A DNA stretch of 64,000 nt from an uncultured Opitutales bacterium (GCA_934613645.1 CAKTTC010000006.1:62001-126000), one strand, 5' to 3'. Shown: positions 43,136 through 53,500, counted from the stretch's first letter. The notes: generated from the letters alone by a model not told the origin. Made by a program: numbers and translations.

Positions 43136-44377
43136 TTAAAATTCGAATTTAGCCTTTGAAAGTCTTTCACCGATTTCGCGGACGACGAGCTTTTCCTCCT
43201 CCAAAGAATGCGCCTCGAACGTGACGGAGAAGCGCACATACGCGCCCGCGTCGTCCCACGGGACTGTGCTGATGAGGTTTTCCGAAATAGCCCACTGGGA
43301 GAAATCCTCGCCGCTGTTGAACTCTACGCGCGTTCCGTCGGCAAGCGTTGCGCTTTTCGGGGCTTTCACATACAGATAAAAACTCGCCTTCGGCTTTTTA
43401 GGCGAAAAGCCCGCCTGCTTCAAAGCCTCCACAAGCATGTCCATTCTGCGCGAATATTTTTCCGAAATTTTGCGCGGAATTTCGAGGTTGCCCAACGCCG
43501 CGCACGCCGCGTGCTGGATTGCCAAGAACTGCCCGGAATCGGTATTGTCCTTCACGTCGCCGTAGGCCTTTACAAGAAGCGGATTGCCGCAAACCCAGCC
43601 GATTCTCCAGCCCGTCATATTGTGGCTTTTTGAGAGCGAATGAAGCTCGAGCGCAACGTCCTTTGCGCCCTCCACCTGAAATATGGAAACGGGTTTGCCC
43701 TCGAACACGAGCGAAGAATAAGCGGCGTCGGAAATTATTATTATATGGTTTTTCTTGGCAAATTCTACGAGTTCGCGGAAGAACTCGAGCGTGGCGGCCG
43801 CCCCCGTGGGGTTGTTCGGATAGTTCACAACCATAACTTTTGCCCTGCGGCAGATGTCGGCGGGGATAGAGGACAGGTCGGGCAAAAAGCCGTTCGCCGC
43901 CTCGAGTTTGACGTTGTAGACTTCGCCGCCGAGATACTTTGTGTGCGTCCCGAAAACGGGATACCCCGGAACTGTCATTATCGCCACGTCGCCTTCGTTT
44001 ATAAAACAACTCGGCAAAATGCTCAGCGCGGCCTTCGACCCCATCGAGTGGATTACCTCGCACTCGGGGTCGATTTCCACACCGAATACAGACTTCATAT
44101 ACGCCGCCGCCGCGCGCTTGAACTCGGCACTGCCGTTGTCGGCATAACCGCGGTTCGAAGGCAGCTTGGCGGCCTCGCACAACGACGCCACAACTTCGGG
44201 GAAAGCCATGTCGTCGGGTTCGCCCACGCCCATATCGATGAGTTTGAGATTGGGGTTTTTCAAAACCGCGGCGCGTTTGGCGCGCTTGATTTTCTCGAAC
44301 TTGTATATGTCGGTAGACTTGCCGTAGTTTGAGCCGCCAATTCTGGCGGCGAATGAATCCTGTATGAATGACTGCAT
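43136..44377 (-). CDS. dapL: LL-diaminopimelate aminotransferase
   Basis: DapL converts tetrahydrodipicolinate to LL-DAP with glutamate as amino donor. The 413-residue class I/II PLP aminotransferase shows IDMGVGEPDDMAFPEVV, RGYADNGSAEFKRAAAAYM, NYPNNPTGAAAT and the PLP lysine in LHSLSKSHNMTGWRIGW. It is closest in style to the DapL form of Verrucomicrobium. The ATG at 44375-44377 (MQSFIQDSF) is chosen; the upstream frame is not conserved-looking. It is 26 bp after glnN and directly before the DapF-like gene. Confidence 0.92.
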   Translation of the reverse strand: MQSFIQDSFAARIGGSNYGKSTDIYKFEKIKRAKRAAVLKNPNLKLIDMGVGEPDDMAFPEVVASLCEAAKLPSNRGYADNGSAEFKRAAAAYMKSVFGVEIDPECEVIHSMGSKAALSILPSCFINEGDVAIMTVPGYPVFGTHTKYLGGEVYNVKLEAANGFLPDLSSIPADICRRAKVMVVNYPNNPTGAAATLEFFRELVEFAKKNHIIIISDAAYSSLVFEGKPVSIFQVEGAKDVALELHSLSKSHNMTGWRIGWVCGNPLLVKAYGDVKDNTDSGQFLAIQHAACAALGNLEIPRKISEKYSRRMDMLVEALKQAGFSPKKPKASFYLYVKAPKSATLADGTRVEFNSGEDFSQWAISENLISTVPWDDAGAYVRFSVTFEAHSLEEEKLVVREIGERLSKAKFEF

Positions 44378-44403
44378 TTTGCGAATCGGTTCTTGTTTAA
44401 TTT

Positions 44404-46539
44404 TTAGTATACGAAAAGCATTTCGCAATACTTTGGCATCTGCCAGAGGTCGTTGTCAACCTCTCCTTCGAGCTTGTCGGCGATTTTCCTGAGTTCGCCC
44501 ATCGCCGCGATGATTGCGGGATAGTCGCCCTTGGCGATTTTCGCCTCCAAAGCGTCGGCGGCGGCAACGAGAGAATCGACGCGCTCTGCGACGTTCGCCG
44601 CGCATTCTGCAAGTTTCGACTTCTTCTTCGAAACCGCGCGGACAACCTCCAAGCCCTTTCCGAGCTTTTCCAAGTATGCCACGCCCGCGGGAATGATGTG
44701 CGTGCGCGCAAGCTTCAGAGATAACCCCGCTTCGATTTCAATCTTGCGTTGGTATTCCTCCAAGAACACTTCGTGGCGCGACTTCAGCTCTACCGCATTG
44801 AACACGCCGTATTTTTCGAAGAGGGCAATGTTTTCCTTCTTGACGAGCGGTTCGATTGCTTCGGGCGTTGTGCGCAAGTTGGGCAGACCGCGGCGTTGTG
44901 CCTCCTTCTTCCATTCGTCGCTGTAGCTGTTGCCGTTGAAGATAACGCGCTTGTGCTTTTTGATGATGGAAGAAAGCAGCTTCTGCAGTTCGGCGTGGAA
45001 GTCGGCACCGCGCGGGAGCTTTTCAAGCGCAGTTGCGATTTCGTCGAACGATTCCGCCACCGCCGTGTTCAGCACAATGTTCGGACTTGCGCAGGATTGC
45101 GAAGAACCCGCCGCGCGGAATTCGAACTTGTTGCCCGTAAAGGCGAAGGGGCTTGTTCTGTTTCTGTCGGTTGCGTCGCAGGGCAATTCGGGAAGAATGT
45201 CCGCGCCGATTTTGATGTTTCTGCCGTGCTTGCTCGACTTCGCCTCGCCGCGCTCAATCTGCTCTACAATGTCGGCGAGCTGTTCGCCCAAGAACATCGA
45301 GATGATTGCAGGCGGTGCTTCGTTCGCGCCCAAGCGGTGGTCGTTGCCCGCGCCCGCCGTTGCGGAGCGCAACAGGTCGGCGTGGCGGTCTACCGCCTGA
45401 ATTACCGCGCACAAGGCCGTGAGGAAAATCGCGTTCTGGTGCGGGTCTTTGCCGGGGTTGAGGAGGTTCGTGTCGCCGACGGAAATCGACCAGTTGTTGT
45501 GCTTGCCCGAACCGTTTACGCCCGCAAAGGGCTTTTCGTGGAGCAGGCAGGCGAAGCCGTGTTTGTCGGCAATTCTCTTGAGGGCGTCCATAATGAGCAT
45601 ATTATGGTCTACCGCCAAGTTGACTTCCTCGAACATCGGGGCTATTTCGAACTGCGCGGGCGCAACTTCGTTGTGGCGCGTTTTGGCGGGAATGCCGAGT
45701 CTCCAAAGCTCCCTGTCAAGCTCGCCCATGAAGGAGAGAATGCGGGGCTTGATTGCGCCGAAATAGTGGTCTTCAAGCTGCTGGTGGCGTTGCGGCGGCG
45801 CGCCGAAGAGCGTTCTGCCCGTCTGCATCAGGTCGGGGCGTTGGACGTAGAACCGCTTGTCGATGAGGAAGTATTCCTGTTCCGCGCCGAGCGTTACAAC
45901 TGCCCTGCCGTCGATTTTTTTGCCGAAGCACTCCAGCAGACGCTTTGCCTGTTCGCCCAAAACCTGCATAGAGCGCAAAAGCGGCGTCTTTTTGTCGAGC
46001 ACTTCGCCCGTGTATGAGCAGAACGCAGTGGGAATGTAGAGGGTTGCAACGCCGTTTGCGCGCTTGATGAACGCGGGGGAAGTCGGATCCCAAGCGGTGT
46101 AGCCGCGGGCTTCGGCGGTGGAACGCAAGCCGCCCGAGGGGAAGCTCGACGCATCGGGTTCGCCCATAATCAGGTTCTTGCCCGAGAAGCGCGCAATCAC
46201 TTCGCCGCCGTCGGCGGGTTCGAGGAACGAGTCGTGCTTTTCGGCACTCGCGCCCGTAAGCGGCATAAACCAGTGCGTGTAGTGGGTCGCGCCCCTGCTC
46301 ATAGCCCAGCTTTTCATTGCGTGCGCAACGTCGTCGGCTATTGAGGAATCTATCGCGTTGCCGCTGTTTATTGTTCCGAGAAGTTTCTTGAAGACGGGCT
46401 TGGGCAGGTATTCCGACATCGTCTTGATGTTGAACACGTCGCAGCCGAAGCTTTCCACGAAGTTCTCGCCCTCCGGAACTTCCACAACCCGCGGGGGGGT
46501 TGTGGCTATTTCCGACAATGTGATTTTTCTGATATTCAT
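44404..46539 (-). CDS. glnN: Glutamine synthetase type III
   Basis: The 711-residue protein is a GSIII, much longer than GSI (about 470), with the family segments THYTHWFMPLTGASAEKHDSF, GGEVIARFSGKNLIMGEPDASSFPSGGLR, GAEQEYFLID, RHNEVAPAQFEIAP and KPFAGVNGSGKHNNWS. It assimilates ammonia into glutamine for GltBD and NadE. It belongs to the glnB-amt-glnN run behind a sigma54 promoter. There is no type I glnA in the window, so regulation by adenylylation is not indicated here. Confidence 0.96.
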   Translation of the reverse strand: MNIRKITLSEIATTPPRVVEVPEGENFVESFGCDVFNIKTMSEYLPKPVFKKLLGTINSGNAIDSSIADDVAHAMKSWAMSRGATHYTHWFMPLTGASAEKHDSFLEPADGGEVIARFSGKNLIMGEPDASSFPSGGLRSTAEARGYTAWDPTSPAFIKRANGVATLYIPTAFCSYTGEVLDKKTPLLRSMQVLGEQAKRLLECFGKKIDGRAVVTLGAEQEYFLIDKRFYVQRPDLMQTGRTLFGAPPQRHQQLEDHYFGAIKPRILSFMGELDRELWRLGIPAKTRHNEVAPAQFEIAPMFEEVNLAVDHNMLIMDALKRIADKHGFACLLHEKPFAGVNGSGKHNNWSISVGDTNLLNPGKDPHQNAIFLTALCAVIQAVDRHADLLRSATAGAGNDHRLGANEAPPAIISMFLGEQLADIVEQIERGEAKSSKHGRNIKIGADILPELPCDATDRNRTSPFAFTGNKFEFRAAGSSQSCASPNIVLNTAVAESFDEIATALEKLPRGADFHAELQKLLSSIIKKHKRVIFNGNSYSDEWKKEAQRRGLPNLRTTPEAIEPLVKKENIALFEKYGVFNAVELKSRHEVFLEEYQRKIEIEAGLSLKLARTHIIPAGVAYLEKLGKGLEVVRAVSKKKSKLAECAANVAERVDSLVAAADALEAKIAKGDYPAIIAAMGELRKIADKLEGEVDNDLWQMPKYCEMLFVY

Positions 46540-46568
46540 AATGTGTCCTTTTATTTGTTAAATTGAAG

Positions 46569-47876
46569 CTATTCGTTGGAGAAGATTTGGAATCCGTTGT
46601 AGGCTTCCATAGCGTGCTCGGAGATGTCCAAGCCCTTGAGTTCGCTTTGCTTGCTTACTCTCAAACCCGAGGTCTTCTTGATTGTGTAGAAGATTGCAAA
46701 GCTTACCGCAACACTCGCAGCACCTACCGCCGCTATGCCTATGATTTGCGGAAGCAGCGCGTGGTCGGGAGAGAAGATTCCCACGGCAAGCGTGCCCCAC
46801 ACGCCGCAGACCAAGTGGACGGAAAGCGCGCCGACGGGGTCGTCGATTTGGAGTCTGTCAAAGAAGTATACCGCAATTACAACCAGTATGCCCGAGATTA
46901 CGCCGATTAAAACCGAAGCTTGAATCGAAACGCAGTCCGCCGAAGCCGTTATGCCCACAAGACCCGCCAAGCAGCCGTTGAGAACCATTGACAAGTCTGG
47001 CTTGCCTTGTGCGAACCACGATGTGAACATCGCCGCCATAAGTCCCGCAGCCGCCGACAACGCAGTCGTTGTGAAAACGTATGCAACCATTACGGGATCC
47101 GCGCTGAAAACGCTTGCACCGTTGAATCCGAACCAACCGAACCAGAGCAGGAATACGCCCAGTGTGGCAAAGCCCAAGTTGCTGCCCATAATCGGACGCG
47201 CCTTGCCGTCGACATACTTGCCGATTCTCGGGCCGACCAAAATAGCTCCTACCAAAGCAGCCCAGCCGCCTACGGAGTGGACGAATGTAGAACCCGCCAA
47301 GTCGTAGAATCCGAGGCTCGACAACCAGCCGCCGCCCCAGCCCCAAGAGCCGATAATCGTGTAGCCGACAGTCGCGTAGATTATTGCGAAAATCAAATAC
47401 GCACTAAACTTGATTCTCTCGGCAACCGCGCCCGAAACGATTGTAACGCTCGTGGCGGCAAACATGCCCTGAAAGATGAAGTCGGTCCAGTAGCCGTAGT
47501 TGCCTCCGTTGTAGGCTATCGCGCCCGCCGCGCCCTCGGGACTTGCAACCCCGAACGACGGCAGCGCAAGAACGCCGTTTATAAGCCAGTTGTCGTGCGG
47601 ATACATCAGCGTGAAGCCGATTACAACGTAGGTCAGCAAACCTATCGCCACTGTCACGACATTCTTGGTGAGAATGTTTACGCTGTTTTTTGCGCGGCAA
47701 AGCCCCGTTTCAACCAGCGCGAACCCCGGGTGCATCGAGAAGACGAGAATCGCTCCCAAAAGTATCCAGAGGTTGTTAATCGTGAACATTTCCGCCGAAA
47801 CCTTCGGTTCTTCGGTAGCGGCGCAAAGCGTGCCCGCCGCCAAAAGCGAAAATGCCGTTAAAATTGCCTTGTTCAT
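46569..47876 (-). CDS. amt: Ammonium transporter
   Basis: The 435-residue Amt/Rh channel has a cleavable signal peptide (MNKAILTAFSLLAAGTLCAA) and about eleven membrane helices. The twin pore histidines are in STFVHSVGGWAALVG and GALSVHLVCGVWGTLAVG, and AFVETG-type entry residues appear as FALVETGLC. It lies between glnB and glnN, the classical GlnK-AmtB partnership, so PII gating at the membrane is expected. The neighbouring ddh and the ammonia-type CarA would also use the imported ammonium. Confidence 0.95.
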   Translation of the reverse strand: MNKAILTAFSLLAAGTLCAATEEPKVSAEMFTINNLWILLGAILVFSMHPGFALVETGLCRAKNSVNILTKNVVTVAIGLLTYVVIGFTLMYPHDNWLINGVLALPSFGVASPEGAAGAIAYNGGNYGYWTDFIFQGMFAATSVTIVSGAVAERIKFSAYLIFAIIYATVGYTIIGSWGWGGGWLSSLGFYDLAGSTFVHSVGGWAALVGAILVGPRIGKYVDGKARPIMGSNLGFATLGVFLLWFGWFGFNGASVFSADPVMVAYVFTTTALSAAAGLMAAMFTSWFAQGKPDLSMVLNGCLAGLVGITASADCVSIQASVLIGVISGILVVIAVYFFDRLQIDDPVGALSVHLVCGVWGTLAVGIFSPDHALLPQIIGIAAVGAASVAVSFAIFYTIKKTSGLRVSKQSELKGLDISEHAMEAYNGFQIFSNE

Positions 47877-47906
47877 TGTATTAGTCTTTCAAATTGTTTG
47901 CGTTGT

Positions 47907-48248
47907 TTAACCTATTGCCTCGGGACCCGTCTCGCCCGTGCGGACGCGTATGCACTGTTCGATGTTGAGGACGAAAATTTTTCCGTCGCCGATGTGGTCG
48001 GTTTTCGCCCCTTTGATAATCGCGGAGATTGTGGGTTCGAGAAATTCGTCGTTTACGGCGATTTCAAGGCGAACCTTTTTGAGCAGGTTCACTTCCCTTT
48101 CGTTTCCGCGATACTTTTCGCTATAGCCCTTTTGCCTTCCGCAACCGAGCACGTTGGTGACCGATAATCTGAATATTTCGCTCTTGAAGAGTTCTTGCTT
48201 TACGTCTCCAAGCTGTTCAGGCTTTATGTATGCAATAACTAATTTCAT
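47907..48248 (-). CDS. glnB: Nitrogen regulatory PII protein with Arg at the uridylylation position
   Basis: The 113-residue PII starts MKLVIAYIKPEQLGDVKQEL and has the T-loop GRQKGYSEKYRGNEREVNLL and the B-loop IGDGKIFVL. Tyr46 is kept, but residue 51, the tyrosine uridylylated by GlnD in proteobacteria, is Arg. Control by uridylylation is therefore unlikely, and effector binding (2-oxoglutarate, ATP/ADP) must carry the signal. It is the first gene of the glnB-amt-glnN run, with a sigma54 promoter 19 nt before its ATG. Confidence 0.95.
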   Translation of the reverse strand: MKLVIAYIKPEQLGDVKQELFKSEIFRLSVTNVLGCGRQKGYSEKYRGNEREVNLLKKVRLEIAVNDEFLEPTISAIIKGAKTDHIGDGKIFVLNIEQCIRVRTGETGPEAIG

Positions 48249-48274
48249 AATTATTTTGGGTTAGGTGCAAACAA

Positions 48275-48293
48275 GTAAGCATATTCCGTGCCA
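48275..48293 (-). promoter_or_regulatory. Sigma54 promoter of glnB-amt-glnN
   Basis: The minus strand reads TGGCAC-GGAATA-TGCTT, with GG (48292-48291) and GC (48280-48279) exactly 10 bp apart. The predicted start is near 48267, giving a 19-nt leader. Confidence 0.85.
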
Positions 48294-48422
48294 GTTTTTC
48301 AAAAGTCCCTTTTTCGGGCGAAAACCGCCCGCATTTTCCGTCCGTATTATATATACTATATAGGCGAACGCCCCGAACCTACCGCAACGCGCACCGAACC
48401 CGATACACGCGCAACAAAAAAA

Positions 48423-48471
48423 CGACAATTTTGTAGGAACAACAAAAATATCAAACTACAATTTTGTAGTT
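48423..48471. promoter_or_regulatory. Paired enhancer dyads shared by glnB and nadE
   Basis: CGACAATTTTGTAG (48423-48436) and AACTACAATTTTGTAGTT (48454-48471) have centres 33 bp apart. They lie about 155 and 188 bp before the predicted nadE start and about 163 and 196 bp before the divergent glnB start. This spacing is that of NtrC-type activator sites. The rest of 48249-48619 has no gene. Confidence 0.7.
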
Positions 48472-48590
48472 TTCGGCAATCCGCCGCCGCACGAACGCCC
48501 AAAGGCGGTTGCCCCACCGGCGCGCAAAACGGTCTAAATCCCGCTAAAATAGAGCCATTGCCGCCGATTTCGCAAAAACAACTTTTTTGT

Positions 48591-48609
48591 TTGGCACAAA
48601 AAGTGCTTA
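48591..48609 (+). promoter_or_regulatory. Sigma54 promoter of nadE
   Basis: TGGCAC-AAAAAG-TGCTTAT has GG (48593-48594) and GC (48605-48606) 10 bp apart. The predicted start at about 48618 is only 2 nt from the nadE ATG, so the transcript would be almost leaderless even though AAAGG lies just before the ATG in the DNA. Confidence 0.8.
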
Positions 48610-48619
48610 TCAAAGGCAT

Positions 48620-50269
48620 ATGAAAATTGGTGTAGCACAGATAAACCCGACTGTCGGCGACATTGACACAAACGTCAAAAAAGCACTCGCTGCGATTGGC
48701 GAACTTACAAAAAAGGGGGCGGATTTCGCCGTCTTCCCCGAATGCGCAATATCGGGATACCCCATAAAAGACATTGCAACATACAAATTTGTAATAGAAA
48801 AATGCGAAGCGGGAATCCAGAAAATAGCCAAAAAAGCGTCAATCCCCGTTTTGATTGGCTCGCCGCGGCTATGCACGGGGGCAATCGGCGTGCGCAATTC
48901 GGCATTTTGGATTGAAGACGGTAAAGTCGCGGCAGTCTACGACAAACAACTTCTGCCCAACTACGGCGCGCTCAACGATCCAAGAGTCTTCGACGCGGGA
49001 AATTCTCCGCTGACCGTTCGCGTAAACGACAAAATTGTAGCAATCACAATCTGCGAAGATATTTGGACGCTTCCCGACATCAGAACAGCCTCGCGCTACG
49101 CAAACCACCCTCTCCCGCTTGAACAACTGCGCGGCAAAAACGTCGATTTGCTGCTAAATATTTCAGCCAGTGTATTTTCAGACACGAACGACAACGTAAG
49201 AAAGCGCGGCGCGCTGCTTGAAAACGCCTCAAAATTCGTCGATGCACCCGTGCTTTGGTGCAATCTTGTGGGCGCGTGCGACGACATCGTATTTGCGGGC
49301 GGCAGCTGCTACGTTGACGCGCAAAAAGGCGTCTCAAAGGCGTTGCCCAAGTTCAGGGAATCAATCGATATTATAGACACCGACAAAATTGTAGGCTTTA
49401 ATTCGCCCTCCGCCGACTTCAATGGAATAGCCGACATTCACGACGCCATTGTTGCGGCCACGCGCGATTTTGTGTCAAAATGCGGCGCAAAAAAAGTTGT
49501 AGTCGGACTTAGCGGCGGAATTGATTCGGCAGTGGTCGCAGCTCTCGCCGTGGAGGCTTTCGGGCGCGAAAACGTTCTGGGAATTGCAATGCCCTCAAAA
49601 TACTCAAGCGCGCACAGCGTAAACGACGCCCGCGCGCTCGCAGACAATCTGAAAATCGGCTTCGAAATTCTGCCGATAGCCGAAATTGTCGCCTCCGTAG
49701 AAAACACGCTTGCGCCGATTTTCAAGGGCTCGCCTGCGGGGGTCGCCGAAGAAAACGCGCAGTCGCGCACGCGCGGGCTTCTGCTTATGGCGGTTTCGAA
49801 CAAGTTCGGCGGACTCGTCCTTACAACGGGCAATAAAAGCGAATGCGCCGTGGGCTACTGCACCCTCTACGGCGACACAAACGGCGCATACGCGCCCATT
49901 TGCGATGTCTACAAAACAGACGTTTACAAACTCGCCCGCCACATAAACCGCAACGGCGAAATCATTCCGCAAAACACCATTTCCAAGCCGCCCTCAGCGG
50001 AACTGCGCCCCGACCAAAAAGACCAAGACACCCTCCCGCCCTACGATATTCTCGACGCCATTTTGCGCCTGCATTTGGATTTGCGCTTTTCACCCTCCCA
50101 AATAGTAAAAGCGGGATTCGACAAAAATGTAGCTGAAGACGTTCTGCGGAAAGTAGCCCGCGCCGAGTTTAAACGCTCGCAGTATCCGATTGGCCCGAAG
50201 CTCTCCGAAACGCGCTTTTCAACCGACCGCCAAATTCCAGTGTCGCGCTCGACGGCACTGCTTGTTTAA
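48620..50269 (+). CDS. nadE: Glutamine-dependent NAD+ synthetase
   Basis: The 549-residue enzyme amidates nicotinic acid adenine dinucleotide to NAD+ using glutamine. The N-terminal nitrilase-type glutaminase has its Glu (VFPECAISGYP), Lys (VYDKQLLPNYG) and Cys (ITICEDIW) intact. The C-terminal NAD synthetase has the pyrophosphatase loop VVVGLSGGIDSAVVAAL and LLTTGNKSECAVGYCTLYGD-like residues. The start MKIGVAQINPTVGD is the family start; a longer frame to 48587 would cross the promoter. Its sigma54 promoter places it in the nitrogen regulon. Confidence 0.96.
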   Translation: MKIGVAQINPTVGDIDTNVKKALAAIGELTKKGADFAVFPECAISGYPIKDIATYKFVIEKCEAGIQKIAKKASIPVLIGSPRLCTGAIGVRNSAFWIEDGKVAAVYDKQLLPNYGALNDPRVFDAGNSPLTVRVNDKIVAITICEDIWTLPDIRTASRYANHPLPLEQLRGKNVDLLLNISASVFSDTNDNVRKRGALLENASKFVDAPVLWCNLVGACDDIVFAGGSCYVDAQKGVSKALPKFRESIDIIDTDKIVGFNSPSADFNGIADIHDAIVAATRDFVSKCGAKKVVVGLSGGIDSAVVAALAVEAFGRENVLGIAMPSKYSSAHSVNDARALADNLKIGFEILPIAEIVASVENTLAPIFKGSPAGVAEENAQSRTRGLLLMAVSNKFGGLVLTTGNKSECAVGYCTLYGDTNGAYAPICDVYKTDVYKLARHINRNGEIIPQNTISKPPSAELRPDQKDQDTLPPYDILDAILRLHLDLRFSPSQIVKAGFDKNVAEDVLRKVARAEFKRSQYPIGPKLSETRFSTDRQIPVSRSTALLV

Positions 50270-50306
50270 AGAAACATTTTGGTTGTTTCAACAATATCGT
50301 AGTTGC

Positions 50307-50352
50307 CTACAATTTTGTAGTTTCAACATTTTTGTTTGCTACAATTTTGTAG
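50307..50352. promoter_or_regulatory. Paired enhancer dyads of gltB
   Basis: Two identical CTACAATTTTGTAG dyads (50307-50320 and 50339-50352) lie 32 bp apart, centred about 173 and 141 bp before the predicted gltB start. The 32-bp phasing (three helical turns) equals that of the classical NtrC sites at enterobacterial glnA. The rest of 50270-50503 has no gene. Confidence 0.75.
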
Positions 50353-50460
50353 TTTCGCACAAGCGGCGTTTTCGGCAAAATGTGCACACGCGCAAAAGCG
50401 AACTCCGCAACAAATTGATTTTCAACTTACTTCAACTAAAAATACAATTTTGGCAAAAAG

Positions 50461-50478
50461 TGGCACAAAAAATGCTTA
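50461..50478 (+). promoter_or_regulatory. Sigma54 promoter of gltBD
   Basis: TGGCAC-AAAAAA-TGCTTAT has GG (50462-50463) and GC (50474-50475) 10 bp apart. The predicted start is at about 50487, 17 nt before the gltB ATG. Confidence 0.85.
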
Positions 50479-50503
50479 TTTTGTAGCAAACACTAAAAAA
50501 ATT

Positions 50504-53500
50504 ATGCAGACAAATACAAAAATGAATTATCCCCAGCCAACGGGAATGTATAACCCCCAGAACGAACACGACGCTTGCGGAGTGGGGCTTATTGCCGACA
50601 TCAACGGCACACCGAGCCACGAAATTGTCTCCGACGGCGTGAAAGTTCTCGACCGCCTGCTGCACAGAGGCGCGGTCGGCGGCGATTCGCAAACGGGGGA
50701 CGGCGCGGGAATTCTGGTTCAGCTGCCCGACGAATTTTTCAGAAAAACGCTTCCGTTCGAACTTCCCCAAGCAGGCCGCTACGCCGCGGCAATGGTTTTC
50801 CTGCCGAACGACTCGACCGACACCGAAAAGTTCGAAGACATTTTCAAGAACATTTGTGCCGAAAACGGCTTCGCTTTCTTGGGTCGGCGCGAAGTTCCCG
50901 TAGACAAAACGGCAATCGGCGGCGTTGCGCTCCAGACGTGCCCCGCGATAGTCCAGTATTTTGTTTCGGCAAACTCGGCGGAGGGCGAAGACCTCGAGCG
51001 CGCGCTTTACGTTTTGCGCCGCGAAATTGAAAACGCCGCGGAAAAGGAGCTCGGCGAACGCGACGACATCTACATCTGCAGTTTCTCCTCGCGCACGATA
51101 GTCTACAAGGGGCTTTTGAACGCCCCGCAGCTTAAGAAATTCTTCCCCGACCTCGGCGACGAATCGTTCAAGAGCGCGATTTCCCTCGTGCACCAACGCT
51201 ACAGCACAAACACGTTCCCGACGTGGTCGCTTGCGCAGCCGTTCAGATACTTGGCGCACAACGGCGAAATCAACACGCTGCGCGGCAACATCAACCAGAT
51301 GAGAATGCGTCAGGAGCACTTCTCTTCCCCGCTTTTCGGCGACGACATCAAGAAGGTGCTGCCCATCATCAGAGGCCGCCAGAGCGACTCCGCCTCCCTC
51401 GACAACGCAGTCGAATTCTACCACGAAGCGGGGCGTTCGCTTGCGCACACAATGCTTATGCTTGTCCCGCAGGCGTGGGGCAAAAACTTCCACATCAGCC
51501 GCGACATTCAGGGATTTTTCGAATACCATTCGGGCGTGAGCGAACCGTGGGACGGCCCCGCGGCACTGGCGTTTACAAACGGCGTTCAGGCGGGCGCGCT
51601 GCTCGACAGAAACGGCCTGCGTCCCGCGCGCTACACGATAACCAAGAACGGGCTGTTCGTGCTGGCGTCGGAAACGGGCGTACTTGACATTCCCGCTTCT
51701 GAAGTGGCGTCGAAGGGCAGACTCCGCCCAGGGGAAATCATCTACATCGACACCCGAAAGGGGCGAATCCTCAAGGACGTCGAAATCAAGACAATCCTCG
51801 CCCGCGCAAAGCCCTACCGCCGCTGGGTTCAGGAAAACAGAATCGAACTCCCCGGGATTTTCGAAAGCATTTCCGCCCCGAGCGTCGGCGAAAACCTCAT
51901 TCAGCGACAGCGCATTTTCGGCTACACGCGCGAAGACATCGACGTTATCCTCAAGCCAATGGCGACCGACGCCAAAGAGCCTATCGGCTCAATGGGCAAC
52001 GACGCCGCGCTCTCCGTGCTCTCCGAAAAGCCACAGTTGCTCTACGATTACTTCAAGCAGCTTTTCGCCCAAGTTACCAACCCGCCAATCGACCCCATTC
52101 GCGAAGAGCTTGTAATGAGCCTTATGACGTATATCGGCAACTGCGGCAACTCGCTTGTTGAAACGCCCGAGCTTGCGCACCTGCTCAAGCTCCCCTGCCC
52201 AATTCTCACAAACCACGACATCGCCTGCATACGCTCGTCGAAAATCCCGACGTTCCAAGCCGCCACAATCAAGGCTGAGTTCAACGCCGAGGGAGAAAGC
52301 CTGCAGGACGCCGTTGAAAAGATTTGCGACGAAGCCGAAAAGCTGGTGCGCGAAGGCAAGAGCGTTATAATTTTGAGCGACAAGAACCTGTCCTACGGCT
52401 ACGCGCCCGTGCCGATGCTGCTTGCGGTGTCGGCGGTCAACAACAGGCTAATCCACAAGAGCCTGCGCTACGCCGCGGGCATAGTTGCCGAAACGGGAGA
52501 GGCTCGCGAAATTATGCACTTCGCCCTGTTGCTGGGCTACGGCGCAACGGCAATAGTTCCGTATCTTGCAATAGAGACAATCGCCGATATGACCCAAAAC
52601 GGCACAATCCAAAACCTCGACAGTGCGCGCGCGGTTGAAAACTACATAAGCGCAATCAAGAAGGGACTGCTTAAAATAATGTCGAAGATGGGCATTTCCA
52701 CTTTGCGCAGCTATCGACAGGCGCAGATATTCGAGGCTATCGGCCTTTCGCGCGACTTTGTTGAAAAGTATTTCGAGGGAACGGCGTCGAACATCGGCGG
52801 CATAGGCGTGGAGGATATTTCGCGCGAATGCCTCGCCCGCTACCGCAACGCCTTCTACCCCAAGTTCAACGCCGAAAACGTGCTTGAAGACGAGGGCAAA
52901 TACAAGTTCAAGAAGAACGGCGAAAACCACCTCTGGACGCCCGCAACAATCTCGCTTCTGCAGCGCGCAGTCCGCAACAACGACGAAGCCTCCTACAGAG
53001 CCTATGCCGAAAACATCAACAATCAGGCAAAGCGTTTGTGCACTCTCCGCGGGCTGTTCAAGTTCAAGACGGCGGCAAACCCGCTTCCGCTCGACGAAGT
53101 CGAAAGCGAAGAATCGATTATCCACCGCTTCGTAAGCGGCGCAATGAGCTTCGGCGCGCTCTCTCCCGAGGCGCACGAGACAATCGCCATTGCAATGAAC
53201 CGCCTCGGCGCAATGAGCAACTGCGGCGAAGGCGGCGAAGACGAAGCCCGCTTCGGCGGCGAGTCGGCGTCGGCAATCAAGCAAGTTGCAAGCGGACGCT
53301 TCGGCGTAACGGCGTCATACTTGGCGAGCGCAAAGGAAATCCAGATTAAGGTCGCCCAAGGCGCAAAGCCGGGCGAAGGCGGACAGCTCCCCGGCTACAA
53401 GGTAAACGCGGCGATTGCAAAAATCCGCCACTCAATCCCGGGGGTCACGCTCATCTCGCCGCCGCCGCACCACGACATCTACTCAATCGAAGACCTCGCC

